This document shows, one piece after another, positions 56,093 to 64,000 of a stretch of DNA of 64,000 nucleotides. Each line of letters starts with the position of its first letter. Position 1 is the stretch's first letter. The notes under the pieces are model-generated. The model was not told the origin of the DNA. It saw only the letters and a program-made list of their open reading frames with translations, and searched no databases. Both the position numbers and the translations under genes were made by a program. The stretch is taken from positions 1 through 64,000 of the forward strand of contig JANFFA010000002.1 in NCBI GenBank assembly GCA_030848925.1, given 5' to 3'. The stretch is from Rhodalgimonas zhirmunskyi. Its GTDB lineage: Bacteria > Pseudomonadota > Alphaproteobacteria > Rhodobacterales > Rhodobacteraceae.

Positions 56093-56515
56093 ATGGTGCG
56101 AGATGATGCTGAATTGTTTGCAGAGATTGGCGCTCGCCTCGCGATCTGTCGCAATGAGATAGGCGTCTCTCAGGCTGCTATGGCAGAAGCCATTGGCGTG
56201 TCACATCGTGCCTACCACAGCTACGAAAAGGGCAAACGCGGCGTCCCGGTCGAGGCCTTGGTCAAAATGCAAAGCCGCTATGATATTGACGTCGCCTGGC
56301 TACTACTAGGCACCAAATCTATTCGGGCTGGACATGATTTCGAAGCGCTCAAACACATTGAAAGCTCACTGGATAAGCACCTCACTGAAGAGGGCATAAA
56401 GATCAAAAGCGAAAAGCGTGGGGCCATCGTGGCCCGTTGGTATCAATCGCATGTCGAAGGCCGTGAAGTGACGGATGACGACGTGCACACATGGATCGAG
56501 TTGGTAAGGGAGTAA
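56093..56515 (+). CDS. XRE-family transcriptional regulator
   Basis: A 140-residue repressor-like protein with an N-terminal HTH (about 10-65: GARLAICRNEIGVSQAAMAEAIGVSHRAYHSYEKGKRGVP) and a helical C-terminal part. It is the first gene of a tight three-gene operon (gaps of 4 bp) with the membrane protein and the HNH endonuclease, and is divergent from the excisionase-like gene. It likely controls this cassette or the island's mobility. Confidence 0.9.
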   Translation: MVRDDAELFAEIGARLAICRNEIGVSQAAMAEAIGVSHRAYHSYEKGKRGVPVEALVKMQSRYDIDVAWLLLGTKSIRAGHDFEALKHIESSLDKHLTEEGIKIKSEKRGAIVARWYQSHVEGREVTDDDVHTWIELVRE

Positions 56516-56519
56516 TCTG

Positions 56520-56816
56520 GTGAACAAGGCAAGCAAACGCTGGAATATGTTGCGACATTCAGTTTTGGAGCGCACCCGTCGTGAGGTGATTGAACCCTTT
56601 GATCCGCTTTACCTGATCTTCCTAGGAACCAGCGTGTTCTACCTGATTGGTTTCGGCCAACTATCGTTGGCACAACAGCCCACCGAATACTCGGTTTTGG
56701 CCGCCATCATGATTTTTGCCATCGCCACAGCAGGCTTGGCACTTCCATTTTTGACAGGTGCGGTGCTGACCCTACGCGCGGCCGATCGAAAACTGGAACG
56801 TCTTCAACGCGGGTGA
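56520..56816 (+). CDS. Small membrane protein of the XRE-HNH operon
   Basis: A 98-residue product starting with GTG behind AAGGGAG. It has two hydrophobic segments (about 28-50 and 58-84) and charged ends. No family recognised. Tightly placed between the XRE regulator and the HNH gene, 4 bp from each, so it is surely co-expressed. Confidence 0.7.
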   Translation: MNKASKRWNMLRHSVLERTRREVIEPFDPLYLIFLGTSVFYLIGFGQLSLAQQPTEYSVLAAIMIFAIATAGLALPFLTGAVLTLRAADRKLERLQRG

Positions 56817-56820
56817 TCCG

Positions 56821-57720
56821 ATGGCCTTCGGTATCTTCATCCATCGCAGCGACTCGATCTACGACGACATTCCCTCGGAGCGGTATCAGTTTCCAAAGCA
56901 ATACCTCTCGCGTGCCCAACAGTGCGAAGGGGATTGGATCGTCTACCTGGAACCAAGCAAAGTCAAAGAGACCAAAGGTTACTTCGCTGTCGCCAAGGTC
57001 CAGGAGATCATTCCTGATCCTAGGAAACAGGACATGTTCTTGGCGGTGATCGAGCCGGGAACGTATCTTGATTTCGGCGACCCTGTTTCATTCCGGGACG
57101 AGAATTCAATCACCGAAAGAGGATTGCTGAACGATCAAGGCAAGATATCCGGGCGTGCGCAAGCCGCAGTAAGAACCCTTTCAACTGAAGACTTTGCCCG
57201 AATAGTCGAACGTGGCCTTGGACGAGATGAGGATATCCTGCCTCGCGTGGGCGGCACGATGCAGATGCCAGGGTTTCAAGATGCTCAAACACCTTTCCAA
57301 CACATGCCCGCTCGAGAACGCGTCAACCAGCTGACCAACCGCGCGGTTCGCGATCGTAATTTCCGAAAGAACGTCCTGCGCGCCTATGGCGAGCGCTGCG
57401 CCATCACTGGTTTACGCCTGATAAATGGCGGTGGCCGCGCCGAGGTGGAAGCCGCCCATATTAGACCTGTAGAGCATGACGGCCCCGACATCGTCAGCAA
57501 TGGGCTCGCCCTGTCTGGAACTGCGCATTGGATGTTTGATCGCGGCCTCGTTGGGTTAGCAGACGACCTGACTATTCTGGTGTCCCGTCAGAGCAACGAC
57601 ATCGAAGCCGTGACGTCGATGATTAACTCGTCCGGCAAGATCTTGGTGCCGGACCGCCTCCCCAACCGGCCTAGGACTGAGTTTGTAACCTGGCACAGAG
57701 AGAATTGTTTTAAGCAGTAA
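56821..57720 (+). CDS. HNH endonuclease with N-terminal PUA/EVE-like domain (type IV restriction-like)
   Basis: A 299-residue protein. The C-terminal part has the HNH_2-type motif C193-AITG...AAHIRP (H213), N227 in SNGLAL and H236 in TAHWMFD. The N-terminal part (1-115), with GDWIVYLEPSKVK...GYFAVAKVQEI and FGDPVSF, has the outline of a small beta-barrel reader such as EVE/PUA. In known type IV systems such a reader binds modified bases and the nuclease cuts. That function is inferred; the HNH call is firm. Confidence 0.82.
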   Translation: MAFGIFIHRSDSIYDDIPSERYQFPKQYLSRAQQCEGDWIVYLEPSKVKETKGYFAVAKVQEIIPDPRKQDMFLAVIEPGTYLDFGDPVSFRDENSITERGLLNDQGKISGRAQAAVRTLSTEDFARIVERGLGRDEDILPRVGGTMQMPGFQDAQTPFQHMPARERVNQLTNRAVRDRNFRKNVLRAYGERCAITGLRLINGGGRAEVEAAHIRPVEHDGPDIVSNGLALSGTAHWMFDRGLVGLADDLTILVSRQSNDIEAVTSMINSSGKILVPDRLPNRPRTEFVTWHRENCFKQ

Positions 57721-57794
57721 TGGCCTATCTATTTTTAGACGACAGTAAGCATCATAGATCCGGATTTTCACTTGATTAACGCATGAAGCAAAGT

Positions 57795-57823
57795 TTGACA
57801 CAATGACACAGATGCACACTATT
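57795..57823 (+). promoter_or_regulatory. Sigma70-type promoter of the hybrid two-component gene
   Basis: TTGACA (57795-57800), a 17-base spacer and ACTATT (57818-57823). The predicted start of transcription is near 57830, past an in-frame GTG at 57825, which supports translation from ATG 57876. Confidence 0.55.
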
Positions 57824-57875
57824 CGTGTTGATACTGCGTAGATGGTTACTGTTAGGTAAAGGGTTTTTGGAATTG

Positions 57876-60800
57876 ATGTCTTTTTTATTTTTTAGGTATC
57901 GGCTTTTTACGGTCGTGTTATTTTTTCTGGCTATTTCTGCAACCCCTAGCCTATCCGAGACCCCAAAATTCACCCAACAAACCACGATTGATCATGGGCT
58001 TTCTCAAAGCACAGTTTCGTCAATCTATCAGGGACGAAATGGACGCCTTTGGTTTGCGACCGGAGATGGGGTCAGTATTTTTAATGGTGAGACCTTTGAG
58101 TACATATACCGAAGCAAGACGCCAGGTCGCGGAATTCAAAGCAATTATATCAGCCAAATTAAAGAAGGTCCAAACGGGAACATTTGGGTTGCGACCCAAG
58201 GCGGTGGAGTAAGCGTTCTATCCCAAAGTGGAGAGTTCCTCTGGGGCTATAAGTCGTCAAGCAGCGACGCCCTGATCAATGATGTATATGACTTTGCTTG
58301 GGGACACGACGGGGACACTTGGGTTGCGACCTCCGGGGGAACAATCCGATTGGCACCCCTGGCAATAGTTGATGGTCCACTCATCCGCGCCTTTCCTCAG
58401 CCGGTCTCAAACATATCAGCCAGAACTATTGAACTGCTATCATCTGGAGAACTCCTCATAGGGACGCGAACACAAGGTCTCTTGCTCTTTGATCCAGCCG
58501 ACGAGGAGCGTGTGTCCTTTACATCAGAAAATTCCGCTTTGAGCGGTTCGCGGATCATGGACCTCTTTCAAGACAGTTTTGGGAACGTTTGGGTCGGAAC
58601 CGAGGATGGAGGCCTGAACCATTTCGATGTTGAGACCGCTATTTTCTCGCAACCATTGGACCTTCCTGACAGCGATATTGAGAGCATCGCGCAAGGCCCA
58701 GATGGTAGGTTGTGGTTTGGTTCTTGGTCAAATGGTGTGTTTGTGTATGACCCAGAGAGCGGAGAGCTAGAGAACTATCGCGCCCGTAGCGGTCAAAGCC
58801 AACGCCTCTCCAGTAATTCAGTTATATCCATGCACCCCGGTCGCACAGGATATATGTGGCTGGGAACCTATGATGGAGGCGTGAACCGGGTTGGATTGTA
58901 TCCTGATCCATTCGCGACTTATTTTGCTGACCCGACAGGCAAAACAGGACCAGAAACAGGTGTTATCTGGTCCTTTGCCGAGGGTGTTGAAGGTGATCTC
59001 TGGATTGGTTCAAAGGGCGGCTTGAGCCGCTTTTGGCCCACACAGCAACGCTTCGAGCCAGTTGATTTAGGTGAAGGGTCGAAAGACGTTCGTGCTATCT
59101 TACAACAGGACGAGGCACTCCTTCTTGCGGTCAGAAGGCGGGGGCTATTGAGCTATGACTGGCAAACAGGCGAACTCAATGACGTAGAGGGTACTGAGGG
59201 CATTAACCTATTTGATGGGGTGTATATCCGCCTTCTCCTTAGAGATCGGGAGCAGAATATCTGGGTAGGGACGCATTCGGGGGTATACCGCCTCACCCCC
59301 CAGCTTGAAATCGACTTGCATCTTGATGCTGACACAACCGCTGAGGTCTTGCCTCACAACCGTGTTCGCAGCCTCTACGAGGACCCAGAGGGCCTTATTT
59401 GGATTGGAACGAGTGGCGGTCTCAGCCGCTTTGATCCAGAAACCCAAACTCTCAAAAACTTCAGTGGACCGGCGTTTTTTGATGACAACGATGTTCGCGC
59501 CGTATGGCGTCACCCGAGTGGCGAACTCTATGTTGGAACGCAGGCTGGGTTCTCGATCCTTGATGGGGAGATGAATCTTCTCCGTCAGGTTCAGCGCAAA
59601 GACGGTATGCCCAACGAGACGTTGTATAGCTTGCTGCCTGATGTATCTGGCAATCTATGGATTATGACCAACAATGGTTTGGTTCGGTACAGTTCCCAAG
59701 ATCAGGCACTCGATGTGTTTCGAACGAGGGATGGCCTGCAAGGCGCAGAGTTTAACTTTAACGCCTACGCGGCCCTTTCGGATGGCCGCATTGCGGTAGG
59801 CGGGATCAATGGGTTTTCGATTTTCGACCCGCTTGCTCTATCGCTCAATACAAGCAGTCCGATTGTGTCCCTGAGGTCAAACCTTGGCGATCAAAATCCG
59901 GTTGCACCATCCAGTATTTATTTCGATGCGACGGTTTCTCATTTCAGCGAACCAAGCCAAAACGTCCTGCGCTGGAAACTGGAACCCGTTGACGCCCAGT
60001 GGCGGCAAGCCAGCGGAGCAAGCCATTCCTTGGTTCGAGAGAACCTTCCCGCTGGGGACTATACTCTTGTGTACGAGGGTATAAGCGCGGCAGGTGTGAC
60101 GAGCGATCTGGAACGGATCGAATTCACCGTTGTCAGCCCCGTGCATCGAAGGTGGTATGCGTTTTTAGCCTATGCCTGCCTTATCATGGGCCTTTTGTAT
60201 TGTGGCATTCGCTGGCGTACTGGACGCCTTGAACGCCAGAACCTTGCCCTCGAAGCCTTGGTTTCAGAGAAAACCGCCGAGCTCAGCGCTGCGAATGCTG
60301 ATCTTGCGACCGCCTATGCGGAAAAGTCGAAATTCTACGCCCGAGCTGCGCATGAAATCCGCACCCCAGTTTCACTGATCAAGGCTCCACTGCAAAGTAT
60401 TGCGGAAAGCCAGACACTCACGGATAAAAACCGATCCTTAATTGCCCTTGTGAATCGAGCAGTGAACCGGCTGACCCGTCTTACAGATGAAATGGCAGAG
60501 GTTGCGGAGAACGGGCACGAGGTCGCAATCACCGCCAGCAGCATCGACGTTCCATCATTCGTGGAACCCGTTCTCGGGCTGTACCAGGAAAGTGCCGAAG
60601 CGAACGGCCTTACCTTTGACGCTGAGGTTTCCTTTGACGGTGCCGCGTCTCTCGATACGGAAGCATTCGAGCTCATTTTGCACAACCTGCTTTCCAACGC
60701 GGTAAAACACGCATCACGTGGAGGTGAAATCAAAGCCACAATCAGCGCGTCTGATAACGCAGTTAAAGTGAACGTTGCAAATGCTGGTGAGTTTCCTGAA

Positions 60801-61763
60801 AACACGGTTGAGGCCTTGCAGGAGGCAAGATCAGGCACACTCCCCCAACGAGGTGCTGAAATCGTCGCAGCAATGGTTCAGCGTATCAACGGGCATATTC
60901 AGGTCGAACGCCAGCCAGCCAAGGTCGTTGTGGAAATCCCGGCTCATGTGGGAAGCGCACCGTCGGAGCCTTCGGACGCCCCCCCAGCAAATCAAAGCAC
61001 CAGCATCTTGATCATTGAGGACGATCGAGAGCTTCGCGAATACCTCAGCTCTGCATTGGAAGAATTTGGCGCTATTCACAGTGTTGCCTCAGCCAGTGCG
61101 GCAAGGCGGGCGATCAAAAAGCAGGTGTTCCATCTGGTGCTCTGTGACGTGATGCTGCCCGATGGTAATGGCTTCGACCTTATCCAAGAGACCAAGGAAA
61201 ACCCAGATACATCCAACATTCCAGCTATCTTTTTGACAGCGCTTTCAGATGTGGCGTCTCAGAAGAAAGGGCTAGAGGCCTGGGGCGATGACTATCTCAC
61301 CAAACCGTTTGATTTGGATGAGTTGAAATCCAAAGTTCGTATCCGGCTCAGGAACATCGAGGCGGTTCGCGCTCATGTGCGCGGCCAAGTCGCGACCGTT
61401 CCGCAGGAGGCACCTGTCTCACTTGCACCGGCCGACGAGCGGCTAGTGACATGTATCGAGGAAGCCATTGCGGGTGGGCTATCTGAGATCAACTTCTCGA
61501 TTGATGGTGTGGCCAAGCACTGCGCTATCAGCAAGCGAGGCCTGCAACGCAAGCTCGATGCGCTTTATGGGCTGACCTTCTCTGATCTCTTGGGACAGCG
61601 CCGCATGGAGCAGGCATCCAAGCTGCTGCGTTCCGGCATGTCCGTGAAACAGGTCTGTAACGCTTGTGGTTACAGCCATTCATCCAGCTTCAGTCGACGC
61701 TTTAAGCAGCATTTTGGGCAGCTTCCAAGTGAGTATAGGGAAGCGTTTCAAGGCTCATCATAA
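57876..61763 (+). CDS. Hybrid two-component system in one protein (propeller sensor, kinase, receiver, AraC HTH)
   Basis: A 1,295-residue sensor-regulator of the type typical of Bacteroidetes. It has a signal peptide (1-28), then about 14 blade-like repeats (WVGT/WFATGDGV type, residues 40-650, enough for two 7-bladed propellers), a Y_Y_Y domain, a membrane helix (760-780), a HisKA box with H826 in HEIRTP, a GHKL domain with N941 but a degraded D-box (VANAGEF), a receiver with D1091 (LVLCDVMLPDG) and a C-terminal AraC-type HTH. It senses a periplasmic ligand and controls transcription. Start chosen over GTG 57825 because of the promoter and the signal peptide. Confidence 0.92.
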   Translation: MSFLFFRYRLFTVVLFFLAISATPSLSETPKFTQQTTIDHGLSQSTVSSIYQGRNGRLWFATGDGVSIFNGETFEYIYRSKTPGRGIQSNYISQIKEGPNGNIWVATQGGGVSVLSQSGEFLWGYKSSSSDALINDVYDFAWGHDGDTWVATSGGTIRLAPLAIVDGPLIRAFPQPVSNISARTIELLSSGELLIGTRTQGLLLFDPADEERVSFTSENSALSGSRIMDLFQDSFGNVWVGTEDGGLNHFDVETAIFSQPLDLPDSDIESIAQGPDGRLWFGSWSNGVFVYDPESGELENYRARSGQSQRLSSNSVISMHPGRTGYMWLGTYDGGVNRVGLYPDPFATYFADPTGKTGPETGVIWSFAEGVEGDLWIGSKGGLSRFWPTQQRFEPVDLGEGSKDVRAILQQDEALLLAVRRRGLLSYDWQTGELNDVEGTEGINLFDGVYIRLLLRDREQNIWVGTHSGVYRLTPQLEIDLHLDADTTAEVLPHNRVRSLYEDPEGLIWIGTSGGLSRFDPETQTLKNFSGPAFFDDNDVRAVWRHPSGELYVGTQAGFSILDGEMNLLRQVQRKDGMPNETLYSLLPDVSGNLWIMTNNGLVRYSSQDQALDVFRTRDGLQGAEFNFNAYAALSDGRIAVGGINGFSIFDPLALSLNTSSPIVSLRSNLGDQNPVAPSSIYFDATVSHFSEPSQNVLRWKLEPVDAQWRQASGASHSLVRENLPAGDYTLVYEGISAAGVTSDLERIEFTVVSPVHRRWYAFLAYACLIMGLLYCGIRWRTGRLERQNLALEALVSEKTAELSAANADLATAYAEKSKFYARAAHEIRTPVSLIKAPLQSIAESQTLTDKNRSLIALVNRAVNRLTRLTDEMAEVAENGHEVAITASSIDVPSFVEPVLGLYQESAEANGLTFDAEVSFDGAASLDTEAFELILHNLLSNAVKHASRGGEIKATISASDNAVKVNVANAGEFPENTVEALQEARSGTLPQRGAEIVAAMVQRINGHIQVERQPAKVVVEIPAHVGSAPSEPSDAPPANQSTSILIIEDDRELREYLSSALEEFGAIHSVASASAARRAIKKQVFHLVLCDVMLPDGNGFDLIQETKENPDTSNIPAIFLTALSDVASQKKGLEAWGDDYLTKPFDLDELKSKVRIRLRNIEAVRAHVRGQVATVPQEAPVSLAPADERLVTCIEEAIAGGLSEINFSIDGVAKHCAISKRGLQRKLDALYGLTFSDLLGQRRMEQASKLLRSGMSVKQVCNACGYSHSSSFSRRFKQHFGQLPSEYREAFQGSS

Positions 61764-61821
61764 GCATCTGGCGCCAGTCTTTGAGCTTGGGGTGCCGTCG
61801 TTACATGAGCTAGGGCAACAA

Positions 61822-61835
61822 ACCGCTTAAGCGGT
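61822..61835. repeat. 14-bp perfect palindrome ACCGCTTAAGCGGT
   Basis: It lies 59 bp after the hybrid regulator stop and 24 bp before a small possible ORF. It could be an operator for the regulator's AraC domain or a transcription signal. Confidence 0.4.
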
Positions 61836-61858
61836 GTATTGTTTGCGCAGGAGAAGGC

Positions 61859-61921
61859 ATGAAATCTTACTCACTTGCTGTTGATGACAAAACTGTTGCC
61901 GATGGAAAAGAAGTGTTTTGA
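61859..61921 (+). CDS. Possible 20-residue peptide (weak)
   Basis: MKSYSLAVDDKTVADGKEVF with a strong ribosome site AGGAGAAGG ahead of ATG 61859. Too short to judge by sequence. It lies between the hybrid regulator and the lipoprotein and might be a leader peptide. Confidence 0.3.
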   Translation: MKSYSLAVDDKTVADGKEVF

Positions 61922-62030
61922 TGCATGTTCGCTCGACATCGGGACGCGAGATATGGCCGGGGTCACAAGGCACAGTCAATTTCAACAATGGAAAAGCATA
62001 TTTCCGAGAATTCAGTTTAGGAATGAATAC

Positions 62031-62696
62031 ATGAAAATAACAGCACTTCTATTATCAAGCAGTCTTGCTCTTAGTGCCTGCGTTTCAACAACAACCCCTC
62101 CATCCAGTGGCTCATTGCGCACCAGTTCAGCGGGTGTTTCGAGTGAAGACGTCAACTCGGGACCGCTTAGCGTTCAAACCAGTGACGTACAGGTATATGC
62201 TGCCGCGGCAAGCCCAACGAGTTCAAGAACAGCTGTTGTCGGCCCGGTGTTCTTCTCTCCAAGTAGCTCCACCAGTACACGAGGCCAGTTCCCAGTTTCT
62301 GTTGTGTATGCGTTGAAGGACAACCCCAGAACCCAACGTATTAAAAGCAAAGGCGCTATTGTTTATGTTGAAGCCACTCCATTTTTGGTGATGCACAGAT
62401 TACTCCCAGATGGAACGCGAGATACACGTGAACTTGGGGCTAACATTGAAGAATACCGCTATGGTTGCGCAAGAACGTCGCGCATGGTCGCCCTTGCGCC
62501 TGCAAACAACTACAGAGTGGCCTATGTAACAGATCAAGAAATTTTCATCCGTACCAAGGATGTTCCCGGCTACCCAGACAGAACGATCACAGGAATTGAC
62601 GCTGGCGGGCGAGTGGACCAAGCTTCACTTCGACCAATCAAAACCAAATTTAGGAAAACCTGTTATGTACGCCGCACTCAGGAGTATTTTAATTGA
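62031..62696 (+). CDS. Lipoprotein of unknown function
   Basis: A 221-residue precursor with a lipobox LSAC at about 14-17 (ALLLSSSLALSACVS), so it should be lipid-anchored, then a Ser/Thr-rich stretch and a C-terminal domain with RYGCARTSRMVALAPANNYRVAYV. No family recognised. AT-rich codon use matches the island. Start 62031; the earlier ATG (61875) has no ribosome site. It overlaps the next gene by its stop. Confidence 0.75.
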   Translation: MKITALLLSSSLALSACVSTTTPPSSGSLRTSSAGVSSEDVNSGPLSVQTSDVQVYAAAASPTSSRTAVVGPVFFSPSSSTSTRGQFPVSVVYALKDNPRTQRIKSKGAIVYVEATPFLVMHRLLPDGTRDTRELGANIEEYRYGCARTSRMVALAPANNYRVAYVTDQEIFIRTKDVPGYPDRTITGIDAGGRVDQASLRPIKTKFRKTCYVRRTQEYFN

Positions 62697-63166
62697 TAGT
62701 TACGAGTAAATTACGCCTTTGTTTCGCGTTTCTGATAGGCTGCTCTGCCAGCCTTTCCTATGCCCAAAGTCTTGACCTCACTGGCCTACTGAACCAGACG
62801 GAAAGTGATTTCAATCAGGGTATTAAAGACGGCGAACAGCTGGAACGCGATGCAGCTCGCCGCGCGGCTGAGCGATCCAGAAATAACAATATACGTTGTA
62901 TATCTGTTTCTGGTGACTTTACTTGCCTCGATTGTATTGCGGAAGATATTAATATTTCGGGTGGCCCAGGATATATCGATAACACATGGTCTAGCCCTTC
63001 TATTTGCACGGGATATAATGGCTTAGAAGGGTCTTATAATTATACCATGCGGTCAAATTTCGACACCGTTTGTTCAGGCACTTTTCAAGTAACCAGCAAA
63101 GCTCAGTCAGGTGTTACTATTAATGTCTATGATACCTGCAATCTTTCCTATGTCAGCGAATATTGA
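62693..63166 (+). CDS. Secreted cysteine-containing small protein of unknown function
   Basis: A 157-residue precursor, TTG start at 62693 overlapping the preceding stop (TTGA). A signal peptide (1-24, SYA-QSL) leads to a mature part with six cysteines (CIS, CLDC, CTGY, CSGT, CNLS) that could form disulphides. No family recognised. The coupled start implies the two secreted proteins work together; they lie downstream of the hybrid regulator and may be its targets. Confidence 0.65.
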   Translation: MIVTSKLRLCFAFLIGCSASLSYAQSLDLTGLLNQTESDFNQGIKDGEQLERDAARRAAERSRNNNIRCISVSGDFTCLDCIAEDINISGGPGYIDNTWSSPSICTGYNGLEGSYNYTMRSNFDTVCSGTFQVTSKAQSGVTINVYDTCNLSYVSEY

Positions 63167-63228
63167 AGTATTGAGCTACTCCCCATTTATTGGACAGGAT
63201 CTGGCGTAAATCAAGCTACTCTTAACAC

Positions 63229-63694
63229 CTACTGATCGGGTTGTGTTGTTTCGTTTCGCTGCCAGTAGATCACAGCAGGTGATTTGCCGCCAGGGGCGGA
63301 GTGCGGGCGTTTGTGGTTGTAGAACTCGATCCACTTCTTGATACCTGCTTTCGCCTCTGATCCGGCTTCCCAAGCATGTGGGTAAACGCATCCATACTTC
63401 AGGGACCGCCAGATCCGTTCGACGAAGTGGTTGATCCGTTGCCCGTCAGGGTATTTGCGCAGCAATTGTCCCGAGAGGCTGACGCACAAAGTAAAGCGGG
63501 GTCTACAGGAACTGCTTGTCGATCACGCACATCAGATCGAGGTTCATCTCACTCTCGACTTTGGGCTCGTAATAAGATGATGACCGCGAGATCGACAGCA
63601 GCTTGCGTTGTTTGCCGATGGACAAGTCGGAATTGGCGGGCTCAATCTTCTTACGCCTCACTTGCCGGTCCAGGGTTTGCGCTTTCTGGCCCAA
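63229..63694 (-). pseudogene. IS3 transposase orfB remnant
   Basis: The N-terminal third (63503-63694: ...SISRSSSYYEPKVESEMNLDLMCVIDKQFL) ends at a TAG where relatives have a Glu, then a few residues match on (TPLYFVRQ) before a deletion. The C-terminal part (63229-63489: FVERIWRSLKYGCVYPHAWEAGSEAKAGIKKWIEFYNHKRPHSAPGG) is intact. The DDE core between them is lost. Confidence 0.85.
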
Positions 63695-63948
63695 AAATCG
63701 TTGACGGCGGCCAACTCCCCGATTTTGGCGTGCAGATCTCTAACTTGTTCTTCATCCACTTCCGGCGCCCTCCGGCCGCCGCGCTCAAATACACCTGATG
63801 CACATTCAAGCAAGGCACGCTTCCATTGATGGATCATTGTTGGGTGAACCCCAAATCGACTGCCAACTCGCTGACCGTCTCTTCGCCCTTCAGCGTCTCT
63901 AACGCGACCTTGGCCTTAAACTCTGTGAGGCTGCTTCCGTTTCGACAT
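63658..63948 (-). pseudogene. IS3 transposase orfA remnant with two frameshifts
   Basis: Reading from ATG 63948 gives MSKRKQPHR, then a shift; the next frame gives EFKAKVALETLKGEETVSEL, then a one-base loss near 63862; the third frame gives RFGVHPTMIHQWKRALLE and runs to TGA at 63658. The pieces together form an HTH_Tnp_1-type orfA. Confidence 0.85.
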
Positions 63949-64000
63949 GCCCGATCTCCTTCGTGTTGAAGATCAGCAGACTACAAATCGCAGCTTACGT

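Larger units (their letters stand above)
63172..63990 (-). mobile_element. Decayed IS3-family insertion sequence
   Basis: A left end TGAGCTACTCCCCATTTATTGG (63172 onwards) and transposase remnants on the minus strand (orfA and orfB) mark an IS3-family element. Its right end is not clearly seen before the window edge. orfA has two frameshifts and orfB a nonsense codon and a large internal deletion, so it is inactive. Confidence 0.8.

Noticed and set aside
57825-57875. GTG at 57825 as the start of the hybrid regulator
   Set aside because: It would lie before or at the predicted transcript start and put 17 residues in front of the signal peptide.
57876-61763. Contaminating Bacteroidetes DNA as the source of the hybrid regulator
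   Set aside because: The gene is continuous with integrase-linked island genes and the att site, so transfer rather than contamination is the simpler reading.
1-64000. A CRISPR array
   Set aside because: No series of direct repeats with regular unique spacers was found in the window.

Overview
The window reads as a high-GC alphaproteobacterial chromosome of the Rhodobacteraceae (Roseobacter-like) type. Supporting signs are a class I lysyl-tRNA synthetase, a DUF2794 gene, MsrPQ, an FnrL-type site in front of aa3 oxidase subunit I, GANTC (CcrM-type) sites clustered in regulatory DNA, and G/C-ending codons. Most of the first 54.5 kb is ordinary core genome, with many short operons joined by 4-bp ATGA overlaps.

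Layout: 1-610 has no convincing gene but carries nine GANTC sites, a perfect DnaA box and an AT-rich stretch, so it may be a replication-origin or cell-cycle control region. 0.6-12 kb: msrPQ, a membrane-anchored glutamate-synthase-like protein, a DUF302 protein, clpB, a small unknown gene behind two DnaA boxes, pyrF, a membrane protein, an SPFH/NfeD pair and dinB. 12-27 kb: an N-formylglutamate amidohydrolase-like gene, tRNA-Val, rpmJ, hisD, nadD, a PBP4-type carboxypeptidase, an L,D-transpeptidase, a TerB-like gene, class I lysS, small DUF proteins, ctaD and a cytochrome c2/c550 gene (both with FNR-like boxes), lipB, a lipid-kinase-like gene and a phosphoesterase. 27.9-29.6 kb: tRNA-Leu followed by an AT-rich orphan hydrolase gene that looks acquired. 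29.6-54.5 kb: a Tat-exported molybdenum hydroxylase with its 2Fe-2S partner, an M50-like peptidase, rmuC-mutL, an NSS transporter, catalase, glnK-amtB, a class A PBP, two CPBP proteases, accD-folC, a rhodanese-like/LysM pair, zapE, a hydrolase, DUF2794 and a diaminopropionate ammonia-lyase.

From 54,570 to the right edge the window enters a genomic island. Its left border is the 3' half of a tRNA-Arg(CCT), followed by a tyrosine integrase, an excisionase-like gene, a divergent XRE regulator, a small membrane protein and an HNH endonuclease with an N-terminal domain that may be a modified-base reader. Next comes a very large one-protein hybrid two-component system (two predicted 7-bladed propellers, histidine kinase, receiver, AraC-type HTH), then a coupled lipoprotein/secreted-protein pair of unknown function and a decayed IS3-family element. 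The other island border is not in the window.

The most interesting parts are the XRE-membrane-HNH cassette (possible type IV restriction-like defence), the hybrid regulator with its secreted neighbours, and the two GANTC-rich control regions at 361-542 and 48,801-48,843. Functional statements are homology judgements made by eye; no searches were run.
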